Shown: piece after piece, positions 8,250-18,055 of the stretch
Position numbering within the stretch: position 1 is the first letter of the stretch
Layout: every line of letters begins with the position of its first letter
Source: SAR324 cluster bacterium
GTDB lineage: Bacteria; SAR324; XYD2-FULL-50-16
Direction: 5' to 3'
Assembly: GCA_028282885.1 (NCBI GenBank)
Contig: JANQGX010000082.1
Coordinates: forward strand, 1-63,271
Length of the DNA stretch: 63,271 bases
Made by a program: the position numbers and the translations under genes
The notes under the pieces: model-generated
The model's database searches: none
Told to the model about the DNA's origin: nothing
What the model saw: the letters and a program-made list of their open reading frames with translations, nothing else

Positions 8250-9452
8250 ATGAACACTATCGTTGTCCGCTACTCCGAACTGGCTCTCAAAGGTAAAAAC
8301 CGGAACTGGTTCGAAGATATGTTAATGAAGAATATCCGAAAACATCTTACAAACCTGGGAAAAACAAGGGTGAGCAAAATCTATGGCAGAATCATCGTAG
8401 AAACTGAAGGGTCCCCAAATAAGACGTTAACCATTCTGAAATACATTCCCGGAATTGCTAATTTCAGCCTTGCTGTTCCGGCAAACCATGATCTGGAAGA
8501 GATTTCCAAAATTGGCATTGAACTCTGTAAAAAGCATCTGCCGGAGAACACTGACACGCCGATCAGATTTAAAGTATCCGCCAGAAGAAGTGCCAAAGAG
8601 ATCCCTCAAAACTCCCAGGAAATCGCCATGCTTGTCGGGGGCAAGGTACTGGAAGCATTCCCGCAATTGAAAGTGGACCTCACTAATCCGGAAATGGAAC
8701 TGGGAATCGAAATCTGGAGCAGAGAGAGATCAATCCTTTACCTGGAAAAAATCCAGGGGCAGGGAGGACTCCCCTGTGGTACCTCAGGTCCTGTCATGTC
8801 TTTTATCAGCGGGGGCATCGACAGCCCCGTTGCCAGTTGGTTTATGATGAAGAGGGGGTGCAAGACAACCTATATACACTTCCACTCCTATCCCTTCATC
8901 GGTGAACAGAGCAGACAAAAGGTCATTGACCTGGTAACCCACCTCAGCCGTTTCCAACCCAAATCCACACTTTATGTGGTACCCTTTGCAGCCATACAGA
9001 AGGCAATTAAAGAAAGTTGCGATGAAAAGAACAGAACCATCCTTTATCGCAGGCTAATGTTCAGGATTGCTGAAGAACTAAAAAAGAAGATCAAAATCCA
9101 GGCTTATGTTACCGGAGAGGCTGTCGGTCAGGTTGCATCCCAAACCCTGGAAAACCTGGCCTGTACACAGGATGCGGCATCCATCCCGGTCCTGAGGCCG
9201 CTTATCGGGATGGATAAAGCTGAAATCACGGAACTGGCAAAGAAAATAGGGACCTACGAAATCAGCATCCAACCCTTTGCCGATTGTTGCACCGTATTTC
9301 AGCCCCGCAAACCGGAAATTCATGGTGTCGTTGAAGAGGTTCGTGATGACGAGGGAAAAGCAGATTTAGAGGCATTGATCTGGGAAACAGTGGAAAAAAC
9401 AGAAGTACTTCACTTCGAAACCCGTGTCGAAAACAAGTTCTGGGAGGAATAA
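8250..9452 (+). CDS. thiI: tRNA 4-thiouridine synthetase ThiI
   Basis: 400 aa, the short form without a C-terminal rhodanese domain. An N-terminal ferredoxin-like plus THUMP region (~1-165) is followed by an adenylating PP-loop domain with SGGIDSPVA at ~180-190. ADCCTVF near residue 345 corresponds to the conserved Cys-containing end of the PP-loop domain. ThiI adenylates U8 of tRNA and transfers sulfur to it; the full-length form also supplies sulfur for thiazole synthesis. Because rhodanese is absent, sulfur must come from another carrier or a catalytic Cys in the domain. It follows the pseudouridine synthase gene. Confidence 0.93.
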   Translation: MNTIVVRYSELALKGKNRNWFEDMLMKNIRKHLTNLGKTRVSKIYGRIIVETEGSPNKTLTILKYIPGIANFSLAVPANHDLEEISKIGIELCKKHLPENTDTPIRFKVSARRSAKEIPQNSQEIAMLVGGKVLEAFPQLKVDLTNPEMELGIEIWSRERSILYLEKIQGQGGLPCGTSGPVMSFISGGIDSPVASWFMMKRGCKTTYIHFHSYPFIGEQSRQKVIDLVTHLSRFQPKSTLYVVPFAAIQKAIKESCDEKNRTILYRRLMFRIAEELKKKIKIQAYVTGEAVGQVASQTLENLACTQDAASIPVLRPLIGMDKAEITELAKKIGTYEISIQPFADCCTVFQPRKPEIHGVVEEVRDDEGKADLEALIWETVEKTEVLHFETRVENKFWEE

Positions 9453-9792
9453 TCCGGGTCAAATCGATCCCAAATCATGGTATCGGTTCAGCTACCGCCT
9501 TTGCCGTATTTCAAGCCTATCCATGGCAAATTAAACACTCCTGGTAATACAGCGATGTTCCATCCCCGTTTTCACCTGGCAACACCTTAAATCAACCTGC
9601 AGAATGGTTCCGGTTTGTCTCTATAACTTTAAATAAAGCACCTCACGGTCAAAAATGGATTTGAATTATCCGTGACGAAATGATAATTTTTGACTGTTTT
9701 GCATCAGAATATGCAGCAAATCATAGATAGAACATCTTCCCTGGCAACCGTCATGGCTGGAGATAATCCTAAAATCCCCTCAGGTTAGATTT
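9453..9792. other. Intergenic region upstream of the CODH/ACS operon
   Basis: 340 bases without a gene, presumably holding the operon promoter. The best sigma70-like candidate is TTGAAT (9661-9666) and GATAAT (9682-9687), but the spacer is only 15 bases. I looked for cobalamin and SAM riboswitch signatures, which would make sense here, and saw neither. No terminator for thiI is obvious. Confidence 0.4.
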
Positions 9793-10872
9793 ATGGCATT
9801 CACACCCAAGTTTATGGCAACCGGCGTTGGCAGCATGCCTTTTCTTGATGTCGACCACGCGGTTGATCTCTCATTTTCCTGTTTAAGCGAAGCTCCCATC
9901 TGGCCGCAGCTTCCGCAAGTCTCTTTGAAGGAACAGATGGATATTCAATACTCCGAAGGAATGCCCTGCCTGGTTCTGGATCAGGAAAAAAACCGCGTCT
10001 ATTTTGATACGGCAGTCGATTATTCGGAATCGTTTGGAGAATTTTATGAGGCTTATATGACCGCAATGGATCCGGATGAGGGAACCGGTGACTGCTCAGC
10101 AATGGCCATCGGTCAGGACTATGCTAAGGGTATATACACTGCTGAAACGCAGTTGAAGCGGCAGGGAAAGCAGTTGCCCTTTTTCAAAGTTCACACAACG
10201 GGACCTTGTACCTTCGCTCTCAATACAACTGATGAGAGCAAACGGGCCATATACTATAATGAGGAGTTCCGGGACGTTATCATCAAGGCATTGGCTATGA
10301 AATGCCGCTGGCAGATTCAAAAGTTTAAACCCTTTGCTGATAATATCATCTGTTTCGTTGATGAACCGATTCTTGCAGCTTTCGGCAGCTCCACCTATGT
10401 CTCAGTAAAACGTGAGGACGTTGTTGAACACCTTGCGGAAATGATTGAAGCCGTCCGTTTGGATGGCGCAATTGCGGGAATCCACTGTTGTGGAAATACA
10501 GAATGGAGTATTTTGGTGGATGCTGGAGTTGATATTCTCAATTTCGACGCCTTCGATTTTGCTGACAGTATCACTATCTACCCGGAAGCGGTTAAAACCT
10601 TGTTGGAAAGAGGAGGCTCCATCGCCTGGGGCGTGGTGCCTACTTCGGAAGCTATTAATACCGAAACCGTCGAGTCCCTGACACAGAAACTGGAAAGCAC
10701 AATGGACAAACTGATATCCCTTGGTGTCGATCGTCAGGCTCTTTTGGAACAGGCTCTTATCACGCCGTCATGCGGTACCGGATCGCTGAATCCTGCCGAT
10801 GCGGAATTAGTATTCAAAAAAACCGCGGAGCTGTCCCGGTTTCTACGCAATAAATACGGCTTTGCCGGATAG
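9793..10872 (+). CDS. Core-MetE (MesC-like) folate-independent methionine synthase
   Basis: 359 aa, corresponding to only the catalytic C-terminal barrel of cobalamin-independent methionine synthase; the N-terminal methylfolate-binding half is absent. Zinc ligands are visible: His231 and Cys233 in GIHCCGN, and Cys327 in TPSCGTGSL. Such core enzymes are known to take methyl groups from a methylated corrinoid protein instead of methyl-tetrahydrofolate; the Dehalococcoides enzyme works with the corrinoid iron-sulfur protein (CoFeSP). This gene is the first of the CODH/ACS operon, four bases upstream of cooC, whose products include both CoFeSP subunits. The inferred role is methyl transfer from CoFeSP to homocysteine. 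A uroporphyrinogen-decarboxylase-like methyltransferase with another acceptor is the main alternative. Confidence 0.82.
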   Translation: MAFTPKFMATGVGSMPFLDVDHAVDLSFSCLSEAPIWPQLPQVSLKEQMDIQYSEGMPCLVLDQEKNRVYFDTAVDYSESFGEFYEAYMTAMDPDEGTGDCSAMAIGQDYAKGIYTAETQLKRQGKQLPFFKVHTTGPCTFALNTTDESKRAIYYNEEFRDVIIKALAMKCRWQIQKFKPFADNIICFVDEPILAAFGSSTYVSVKREDVVEHLAEMIEAVRLDGAIAGIHCCGNTEWSILVDAGVDILNFDAFDFADSITIYPEAVKTLLERGGSIAWGVVPTSEAINTETVESLTQKLESTMDKLISLGVDRQALLEQALITPSCGTGSLNPADAELVFKKTAELSRFLRNKYGFAG

Positions 10873-10876
10873 AAGC

Positions 10877-11656
10877 ATGAAGATAGCTATTTCCGGTAAA
10901 GGCGGAGTCGGCAAGTCTACTATCGCAGGCACGCTTGCACTCTTGATGTCACGCCGGGGGAAACGGGTTCTTGCACTGGATGCCGATCCGGATGCCAATT
11001 TTGCTTCCGCCCTAGGGGTCCCGGGAGATAAGCAGAAGAAAATCATCCCCATCTCAAGACAGATTGACCTGATTGAGGAAAGAACAGGCGCAAAGGTAAA
11101 CCAATACGGTCAGATCTTCAAATTGAATCCGGAAGTTTCGGATATCGCAGAAAAATTTGCTCTAAACCACGAAGGGGTGGACCTGCTTGTGCTGGGTGCG
11201 GTGGAAAAAGGAGGAAGCGGCTGTGCCTGTCCGGAGAACGTATTGATTCGAGCCCTGGTGACCAATCTGGTTCTTTATAAGGATGACTGCCTGATTATGG
11301 ATATGGAAGCCGGGGTGGAGCACCTGGGCAGGGCAACAGCGAGAGGTGTCGATGCCATGCTGGTTGTGGTGGAACCAGGGCAACGCTCCGTGGATTGCGC
11401 CGACAGGATTCTCACCATGTGCAGTGAGCTAGGAATCAAAAACGTCAAAGCGATTGCAAATAAAATCACCTCGGAAGAAGATCTCCAGTTTATTCAAAGT
11501 GCTACCAGTGACATGGAGCTCTTGGCAGCCATCCCATATCTGGATGAGATCCGTTCCGCCGATCGGGCCGGACATTCAGCACTTTCAAAACTGAACCATG
11601 AGCAGAGTCATGTATTTAAAGAGCTGCTGAACCAACTCCAAAGCGAACTATCATGA
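10877..11656 (+). CDS. cooC: CooC-type CODH nickel-insertion ATPase (copy 1)
   Basis: 259 aa MinD/SIMIBI-class ATPase. The deviant Walker A motif GKGGVGKST sits at the extreme N-terminus, the DADPD switch follows at ~40, and a CxC pair (Cys116, Cys118 in GCACPE) matches the metal-binding dimer site of CooC. CooC dimerises on ATP and delivers nickel to the C-cluster of CODH. The frame is open from a TTG at 10862, but ATG 10877, four bases after the core-MetE stop, is the right start. Its end overlaps the next ATPase by ATGA. Confidence 0.92.
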   Translation: MKIAISGKGGVGKSTIAGTLALLMSRRGKRVLALDADPDANFASALGVPGDKQKKIIPISRQIDLIEERTGAKVNQYGQIFKLNPEVSDIAEKFALNHEGVDLLVLGAVEKGGSGCACPENVLIRALVTNLVLYKDDCLIMDMEAGVEHLGRATARGVDAMLVVVEPGQRSVDCADRILTMCSELGIKNVKAIANKITSEEDLQFIQSATSDMELLAAIPYLDEIRSADRAGHSALSKLNHEQSHVFKELLNQLQSELS

Positions 11657-12456
11657 GTTATGTCATTGCCATAAGCGGTAAGGGGGGTGTCGGAAAGTCC
11701 ACCATAGCGGGCCTGCTGATATCCCGATTAATTGCGAATCAATGTCGACCCGTTCTTGCGGTGGATGCAGACCCCAACATCTGTCTGGACGGAGTTCTCG
11801 GGATTTTCATAAATAGTACTATTGGCGGTGTGCGGGAAGAAGCCAGGGAAATCGCCGGCAAAGGCATGTCCGGCGGCATCAGTAAACAGCAATTGCTGGA
11901 GATGAAGATCGAAGAGAGCATTGTGGAAACTGATGATTTCGATCTGATTGCCATGGGAAGACCGGAAGGACCCGGTTGTTACTGCTATGCCAACAATGTC
12001 CTGAAAAACGCACTGACTAGGCTGTCGGATCAGTATCCCTATGTCGTTCTCGATAATGAGGCGGGACTGGAAAATCTCTCTCGGAGGATTATTCAGCGGG
12101 TGGATCTGCTGGTTATGGTCTCCGATCCATCCAAAAGAGGGTTGGATACGGTCAGGCGCCTTCATTCCCTCAGCACAGATATGGGAATTCAGGCTCGGGA
12201 ATTGGCAATTATAGTCAACCGGATGAGGGGCGAAACGCTTTCGGAAACTGCCAGAAATCTCCAATCATCGACAAACGCGGACTATCTGCTGGGGCTGCCT
12301 GACAACGAGGAGTTGGCCGATGCTGCTGAACAAGGCCATGCAGTAACGACCATATCGGAAAGCAATCCGGTGGTGCGGTTACTGGATCGATTTATCAGGG
12401 AAGATCTGAAGCTGATTGCCGAAGAAGATCAAAGCAAACCATCCGAAAGTCGATGA
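11653..12456 (+). CDS. CooC/AcsF-type nickel-insertion ATPase (copy 2)
   Basis: 267 aa, paralogous in fold to the preceding gene but clearly diverged. GKGGVGKST near the N-terminus, VDADPNICLD, a CxC pair (Cys109, Cys111 in GPGCYCYANN), DNEAGLENLSRR and the nucleotide-base motif VNRMRG are seen. Two such ATPases in one operon with both CODH and acetyl-CoA synthase suggest one serves the CODH C-cluster and the other the nickel A-cluster (an AcsF-like role), but the sequence does not say which is which. Start ATG overlaps the previous stop. Confidence 0.88.
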   Translation: MSYVIAISGKGGVGKSTIAGLLISRLIANQCRPVLAVDADPNICLDGVLGIFINSTIGGVREEAREIAGKGMSGGISKQQLLEMKIEESIVETDDFDLIAMGRPEGPGCYCYANNVLKNALTRLSDQYPYVVLDNEAGLENLSRRIIQRVDLLVMVSDPSKRGLDTVRRLHSLSTDMGIQARELAIIVNRMRGETLSETARNLQSSTNADYLLGLPDNEELADAAEQGHAVTTISESNPVVRLLDRFIREDLKLIAEEDQSKPSESR

Positions 12457-12534
12457 CAATTGGGTTCACATGAACTCGTAAATTAATATTTAACCACAAC
12501 AAAACTCCGTCTAATCCTGAAATAGAACATCAGT

Positions 12535-14484
12535 ATGGCATCAAAACCATTTAATCCTTCCGACTTTGTTAGCGATCCCGCTTCACTGCAGGTGTTGGGT
12601 AAGGCCTCATCGGAGTGTATCGAAACCTGCTATGACAGAATGGATCTCCAGAAAAACCAGTGCAAATTCGGAAAAACCGGGATCTGCTGCCGGATCTGTC
12701 ACATGGGTCCCTGTCGTATAACAAAAAAGGCACCCCGAAGTGTCTGTGGAGCTGATGCCGATACCATCGTTGCTCGCAATTACCTGCGTGAAGTAGTCGG
12801 TGGCTGCGCTGCCCATTCCGATCATGGTCGACACCTCGTCCTGAGACTGAAAAAAGTCGCTCTCGGAGAGGGCGGAGGTTACGAAATCAAGGACGAAAAA
12901 GCCCTGAGAAAGGCAGCTACGGATTATGGCGTAATAGATTCGGATAGGAGTAAGGAGGAAATTGCCCTTGATCTGGCCAACTTGTTCCTTGAGGAGTTCA
13001 TGTTGCAGGAATCTACCTTAAGAACACTGCAACTCGCCCCGCTCAAGCAGCAAAACGTCTGGAAGCAGACCGGTGTTGAACCTCTCGGGATCGACCGGAT
13101 GGCGGTTGAGTCCATGCACAGAACAACCATGGGAGTCGATCACGACTATCACAATCTGATACTCCAGGCTTTCAGAACATCGTTGGCAGATGGCTGGGGC
13201 GGATCGCGAATCGCCATGATCGTTTCCGATATCCTCTTTGGATCGCCATCGCCTGTCAAAAGCGATGCCAACCTGGGGGTTCTTGGAGACAATACCGTTA
13301 ACATCCTTGTCCACGGTCACGAACCCGAACTGTCTGAAATGCTGACGGTTGCCGCATCCGATCCAAAGATAGTTGACAAAGCCAAAGCAGCCGGTGCAGA
13401 GGGGATCACCCTGGCGGGGATTTGCTGCACCGCAAATGAGATACTGATGCGACACGGTATTCCGCTGGCAGGAAGCTTTCTACAACAGGAACTGGCCATC
13501 GTCACCGGCGCGGTCGAAGTCATGATTATCGATGTTCAGTGTTGCATGCCCAGCCTTCCGGAGGTTGCCTCGGCTTACCATACCGAAATCATCTCCACCA
13601 CTGATATGGCGAAAACAGCGGGGGCGACACACCTCGCCTTCGATTCGGACAAAGCCATTGATTCGGCAAAAATGTTGATAGAAAGGGCTATAGATAATTA
13701 TAAAAATCGTGATCCTGCCAAAGTGGCAATTCCCTCGGAACAAAGCCCGGTAATCGGCGGTTTCAGTGTCGATGCCATAAAATATATGCTGGGTGGAACT
13801 TTCAGGGCATCTTTCAGACCACTCAATGATGCCATCATTGCAGGAAGAATCAAAGGAGTGGCGGGAATTGTGGGGTGTAACAATCCCAAAACTAAAACCG
13901 ACTCCTATATCAATACCCTGACCCGGGAATTGGTACGACAAAATGTCCTGGTTCTAAAAACCGGTTGCGCTGCCGTGGCTTCGGCCAAGGAGGGAATGAT
14001 GCGGCCCGAAGCGGCACTCGAAGAAGCCGGAGAAGGATTGAAAGAGGTCTGTGAAGCAGTGGGAATGCCTCCTGTATTGCATATGGGGAGTTGTGTTGAT
14101 AACTCCCGTATTCTGGAAGCGGCTGCGGAAATTGTCAGCGAAGGTGGTTTGGGCGACGATATGTCACAACTGCCGGCTGTCGGCGTTGCCCCGGAATGGA
14201 TGAGTGAAAAAGCCGTTGCCATCGGAACCTACTTTGTAGCTTCCGGAATCGACGTTATTCTGGGCCAGCCTTTCGCGGTTGGGGGTTCTGACAATGTCAA
14301 AAAATACCTGAACGAAGAGGCGGCACAACAGTTCGGGGCAACATTCCATGATTGCGAGGACCCGCACCAGGCAGCCACTAAAATAATTGAGATTCTGGAC
14401 AACGCCAGGGAAAAACTGGGAATCAACAAAAAGCAGGAGAGAAAACTATACGATATGAAAGACAGGAGAGAACTCGATGTCTAA
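12535..14484 (+). CDS. cooS: Ni-Fe-S carbon monoxide dehydrogenase catalytic subunit
   Basis: 649 aa, full length for the family (also called AcsA when paired with ACS). It interconverts CO2 and CO. Cys43 and Cys51 fit the dimer-bridging D-cluster, and Cys52, Cys55, Cys60 and Cys71 fit the B-cluster. C-cluster ligand regions are recognisable: VHGHEPE (His260/His262), GICCTANE, VQCCMPS, VGCNNPK, TGCAAV and GSCVDNS. With ACS it supplies CO through the internal gas channel for acetyl-CoA synthesis, or works in reverse for acetate oxidation. The stop codon overlaps the next gene by eight bases, implying tight coupling with the AcsB-AcsD fusion. Confidence 0.96.
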   Translation: MASKPFNPSDFVSDPASLQVLGKASSECIETCYDRMDLQKNQCKFGKTGICCRICHMGPCRITKKAPRSVCGADADTIVARNYLREVVGGCAAHSDHGRHLVLRLKKVALGEGGGYEIKDEKALRKAATDYGVIDSDRSKEEIALDLANLFLEEFMLQESTLRTLQLAPLKQQNVWKQTGVEPLGIDRMAVESMHRTTMGVDHDYHNLILQAFRTSLADGWGGSRIAMIVSDILFGSPSPVKSDANLGVLGDNTVNILVHGHEPELSEMLTVAASDPKIVDKAKAAGAEGITLAGICCTANEILMRHGIPLAGSFLQQELAIVTGAVEVMIIDVQCCMPSLPEVASAYHTEIISTTDMAKTAGATHLAFDSDKAIDSAKMLIERAIDNYKNRDPAKVAIPSEQSPVIGGFSVDAIKYMLGGTFRASFRPLNDAIIAGRIKGVAGIVGCNNPKTKTDSYINTLTRELVRQNVLVLKTGCAAVASAKEGMMRPEAALEEAGEGLKEVCEAVGMPPVLHMGSCVDNSRILEAAAEIVSEGGLGDDMSQLPAVGVAPEWMSEKAVAIGTYFVASGIDVILGQPFAVGGSDNVKKYLNEEAAQQFGATFHDCEDPHQAATKIIEILDNAREKLGINKKQERKLYDMKDRRELDV

Positions 14485-17400
14485 AAGGATCTGCACAAGC
14501 GCCATCGACGGTGCCATCGAATGGTTTGCAAAGGCCGAAGCCAAGCTGGATGAGACGATAAAACTAAAAGGAAAGGAAGCCGCGGTCGCTTTCCCCGGCA
14601 CGGCATACTATCTTCCCATCATCCACTCTTTTACCGGTGAAAAAGTCAGTACCCTGGTTGATATGAGAACTGTTCTCAACCGATCGAAAACTCTTCTGCC
14701 TGAAAGACCGACCGAATCGAACTGGCTTCCTTACCTCGGAAAAACCCTGGATGCAGGCGCTGCATCCCTCTTTGCTTGTGAGATTATTGAAGCCTGCAAA
14801 TACCTGACGGGGCCGGATCCCGTCGATGGCATCTGGCTCGGAGCCGCTAATGACATCATCATGAGGGAGAGGGGAGTGGAGTTTGTCGACGGAACCGCTC
14901 CCGGTTTTGCGGCCATCACGGGAGCTGCTCCCGACAATGCCACTGCGGTGAAAATTGCCAAGGAACTCCAGGAAAAAAATCTCTATGTCTTTATGGCAGG
15001 TCGCAGTAACGGTAAACAGTTCGCCGAACAATTGGCCGAAGAGGGCGTGCAGCTCGGCTGGGAAACAAGACTGGTTCCCTTTGGCAGCGATGTGTCGGCA
15101 CTGGTTTACGCCCTGGGGTTTGCCAATCGCGCAGCACTGTCTTTTGGCGGGGTTAAACCCGGAGATTACCAGGGAAATATGAAATACAACAAGAACAGGA
15201 TATTTGCCTTTGTTCTGGCCCTGGGTGAGGTAACACCGGATAAATATGCCATTGCGGCCGGTGCCATCAATTACGGTTTTCCCACCATAGCAGATACTGA
15301 TATCCCCCAGATCCTGCCTACGGGAGTATGTACCTACGAACATGTTGTTTCCAATGTCCCTCATGACACCATGGTGGAAAAAGCCCTGGAAGTCAGGGGA
15401 TGCAAAATCAAGATCACCAAAGTTCCCATTCCCGTGCCCTACGGCGCCGCCTTCGAAGGTGAACGAATCCGTAAGTCTGATGTTCAAGTGGAATTCGGCG
15501 GTAACCTGACCGATGCTTTTGAATTTGTCACATCGGTGGAGATGGACGAAATCAATGACGGAGAGATCGAGATCGTCGGACCGGATATTGATGGGGTTGA
15601 AGAGGGAACCGCATTGCCACTGGCAATCTGGATTGAAGTTGCGGGACGCAAAATGCAACCCGATTTCGAACCCATTCTGGAACGCCAGGTCCACCACCTT
15701 GTAAACGGAGCCGAGGGAATATGGCACATGGGCCAGAGGGACATCGTCTGGACACGGGTCTCCAAGGATGGATTTAAGAAAGGATTGCGGCTGGAACATT
15801 ACGGCAGAATACTTCATGCCAAATTCATTTCCGATTATCCGGCCATAGTTGATAAGGTTAAAATCACCCTCATCACAGAGAAGGATGAGGTTGCCAGGCG
15901 GCTGAAAACTGCCAGGGAGACTTATCGGGAAAGAAACAGGAGACTGGCCGCCATGACGGACGAGTCGGTCGACACCTTCTATTCCTGTTTGCTCTGCCAG
16001 TCTTTTGCTCCCAACCATGTCTGTATTATCACACCTGAACGGTTGGGGCTCTGTGGCGCCTATAACTGGCTGGACGGCAAAGCCGCTCACGAAATCGATG
16101 AAACCGGTCCCAACCAGCCGGTAAAGAAAGGGGATTGCCTCGACCCGGTTAAAGGTGTTTGGCAGGGGGTTAATGATTATGTTTATGTAAACAGCCACAA
16201 ATCGGTCTCTGCATTTTGCGCTTATTCGATTATGGACAGACCCATGACCAGTTGCGGCTGTTTTGAAGCCATCTGTGCCTTTGTCCCGGAATGCAACGGT
16301 ATTATGGTTGTCAACCGGGAATTCCAGGGGGATACGCCGGTCGGGATGACCTTTTCAACCCTGGCGGGAAATGTTGGCGGCGGACACCAGACACCGGGTT
16401 TTATGGGAATAGGAAAAGTCTTCCTGACTTCACGCAAATTCCTGGCCGCGGACGGCGGTTTCGAGCGTCTGGTCTGGATGCCCAGGGAATTGAAAGAACA
16501 GATCGGGGAGGATCTAAAGATTATCCTCGAAGAAAAGGGATTCACCGATCTCTTTGACAAAATAGCCGACGAGACCATAGCCACCAATCCGGATGAGATT
16601 CGTCAACACCTGGAAAAGGTGGAACACCCTGCAATCCGCCTGCCGGACATGACTTCCTTTTCAGAGCAGGTTGCGGATAGTGGTGCTCCGGAAGAACAGA
16701 ATGCTTCCGATCAGGCATCTGCCAGAGTTGAAGAGGAAACCACATCAAGTGCTCCTGCCCCTGAAGCCCCAACTAATCTGACAAAAGAGTTGATCGAACA
16801 GATCAAATCCGAAGTCCGGCAGGAGTTGATCAGCGAGATTAGAACCGATATCACAAAGGAGATTGTCAAAGATATCATTGGTACCCTAAGCAGCAGATTC
16901 CTGGATGGTAGCGTTGCCATAGAAACAATGGCAGATTCCGAAGCACACACGAGAGAAACTCAGACAATTCAAGAAGTAAAAAAAAGACCTGGCGCAAAAG
17001 AACGACTTTCCGAAATCACCTCCTTCGACCTGCCCGCAGAGAAGAACGAGCTGTCTGTCTGGACAGTTACCCTCGGCGCAACAAAAGAGCAGGGCGGTAC
17101 CAGGAGCTTTACTCATACCATAGGCGGGGAGACCTGCATGCCTTTTCACCTCTGGGAAGGTGATATGCCACATAAGCCGCTTGTCGCACTGGAAGTTTTC
17201 GATGAGGTCAGTGCCAAATACCCGCCAGTTCTCAAGAAGTCCTACGGTGAGGTATTGAACTCTCCGGCCGAAATGGCAAAGCTATGTGTGGATAAGTACG
17301 GTGCTGATCTGATCAGCGTTCGTCTGGAAGCAACCCATCCGGAGAAAGGGAACCGGACAGCCGAGCAGGCAGTGGATGTTGTCAAATCAGTTCTGGGAGC

Positions 17401-17983
17401 AATTGGTGTTCCGCTGATTATCACCGGCCACAATCACTTTGAAAAAAACAACGAGGTCATGAAGGCTGTTGCCCAGGCTTGCGCAGGCGAAAACCTGCTG
17501 TTGAACTGGGTGGAACAGGATAATTACAAAACCATTGCCGGGGCAGCTATAGCTTTCGGGCACACCATTGTCTCCCAGAGTCCCATCGACATGAATATCG
17601 GGAAACAGATGAACATCCTGCTCTCCAATATGGACATCAAGACCGATAAAATTGTGATGGATCCCATGACCAGCGCCATTGGCTACGGATTGGAATACAC
17701 TTATTCGGTCATGGAACGAATTCGCCTGACCGGCCTGGGAGGAGACAAAATGCTGACCGGCCCAATGATCGTTTCCCCGGGGCAGGAATGTGCCAAGATC
17801 AAAGAGTTCAAAGCCGGGGAGAAAGAGTTTCCGGCCTGGGGAGATCTGGAAAAAAGGGCAATGGCCTGGGAACTTTCCACGGCCCTGAATCTTCTATATG
17901 CGGGAGCTGATATACTGATCATGTATCATCCTGAAGCTGCGATGGAAACCAAGCGAACCATATCAAGATTGATGGATAGTTAG
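14477..17983 (+). CDS. acsB-acsD: Fusion of acetyl-CoA synthase (AcsB) and CoFeSP small subunit (AcsD)
   Basis: 1168 aa. Residues 1 to ~735 are a full-length bacterial ACS, including the N-terminal CODH-docking domain. The A-cluster ligands are intact: Cys504, Cys507, Cys516 and Cys526 hold the [4Fe-4S] and Cys593-Gly-Cys595 holds the distal nickel. Each is exactly two positions earlier than in the Moorella numbering. Residues ~735-840 form a linker, first Ala/Pro/Glu/Ser/Thr rich, then a charged amphipathic helix (around LTKELIEQIKSEV). Residues ~845-1168 are AcsD, the B12-binding small subunit of the corrinoid iron-sulfur protein, at its normal length (~323 aa). No stop or frameshift separates the halves. 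In most bacteria these are separate genes; here the methyl donor is tethered to the synthase. Neighbours cooS and acsC complete the complex. Confidence 0.93.
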   Translation: MSKRICTSAIDGAIEWFAKAEAKLDETIKLKGKEAAVAFPGTAYYLPIIHSFTGEKVSTLVDMRTVLNRSKTLLPERPTESNWLPYLGKTLDAGAASLFACEIIEACKYLTGPDPVDGIWLGAANDIIMRERGVEFVDGTAPGFAAITGAAPDNATAVKIAKELQEKNLYVFMAGRSNGKQFAEQLAEEGVQLGWETRLVPFGSDVSALVYALGFANRAALSFGGVKPGDYQGNMKYNKNRIFAFVLALGEVTPDKYAIAAGAINYGFPTIADTDIPQILPTGVCTYEHVVSNVPHDTMVEKALEVRGCKIKITKVPIPVPYGAAFEGERIRKSDVQVEFGGNLTDAFEFVTSVEMDEINDGEIEIVGPDIDGVEEGTALPLAIWIEVAGRKMQPDFEPILERQVHHLVNGAEGIWHMGQRDIVWTRVSKDGFKKGLRLEHYGRILHAKFISDYPAIVDKVKITLITEKDEVARRLKTARETYRERNRRLAAMTDESVDTFYSCLLCQSFAPNHVCIITPERLGLCGAYNWLDGKAAHEIDETGPNQPVKKGDCLDPVKGVWQGVNDYVYVNSHKSVSAFCAYSIMDRPMTSCGCFEAICAFVPECNGIMVVNREFQGDTPVGMTFSTLAGNVGGGHQTPGFMGIGKVFLTSRKFLAADGGFERLVWMPRELKEQIGEDLKIILEEKGFTDLFDKIADETIATNPDEIRQHLEKVEHPAIRLPDMTSFSEQVADSGAPEEQNASDQASARVEEETTSSAPAPEAPTNLTKELIEQIKSEVRQELISEIRTDITKEIVKDIIGTLSSRFLDGSVAIETMADSEAHTRETQTIQEVKKRPGAKERLSEITSFDLPAEKNELSVWTVTLGATKEQGGTRSFTHTIGGETCMPFHLWEGDMPHKPLVALEVFDEVSAKYPPVLKKSYGEVLNSPAEMAKLCVDKYGADLISVRLEATHPEKGNRTAEQAVDVVKSVLGAIGVPLIITGHNHFEKNNEVMKAVAQACAGENLLLNWVEQDNYKTIAGAAIAFGHTIVSQSPIDMNIGKQMNILLSNMDIKTDKIVMDPMTSAIGYGLEYTYSVMERIRLTGLGGDKMLTGPMIVSPGQECAKIKEFKAGEKEFPAWGDLEKRAMAWELSTALNLLYAGADILIMYHPEAAMETKRTISRLMDS

Positions 17984-18055
17984 GTCAGTTAGCAGTTAAA
18001 ATGATAATTACCCTGGCGATCAAAATAAAAAGAATTTCAAAAAATAGTCTTTAAA

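Noticed and set aside
9453..9792. Cobalamin or SAM riboswitch before the methionine synthase/CODH operon
   Set aside because: I found no B12-box-like or S-box-like conserved segments in the region.
14564..16198. 544-codon open frame antisense to the AcsB part of the fusion
   Set aside because: It lies wholly opposite a gene with all catalytic residues intact, has a low-complexity shadow-like composition and no ribosome-binding site or homology.
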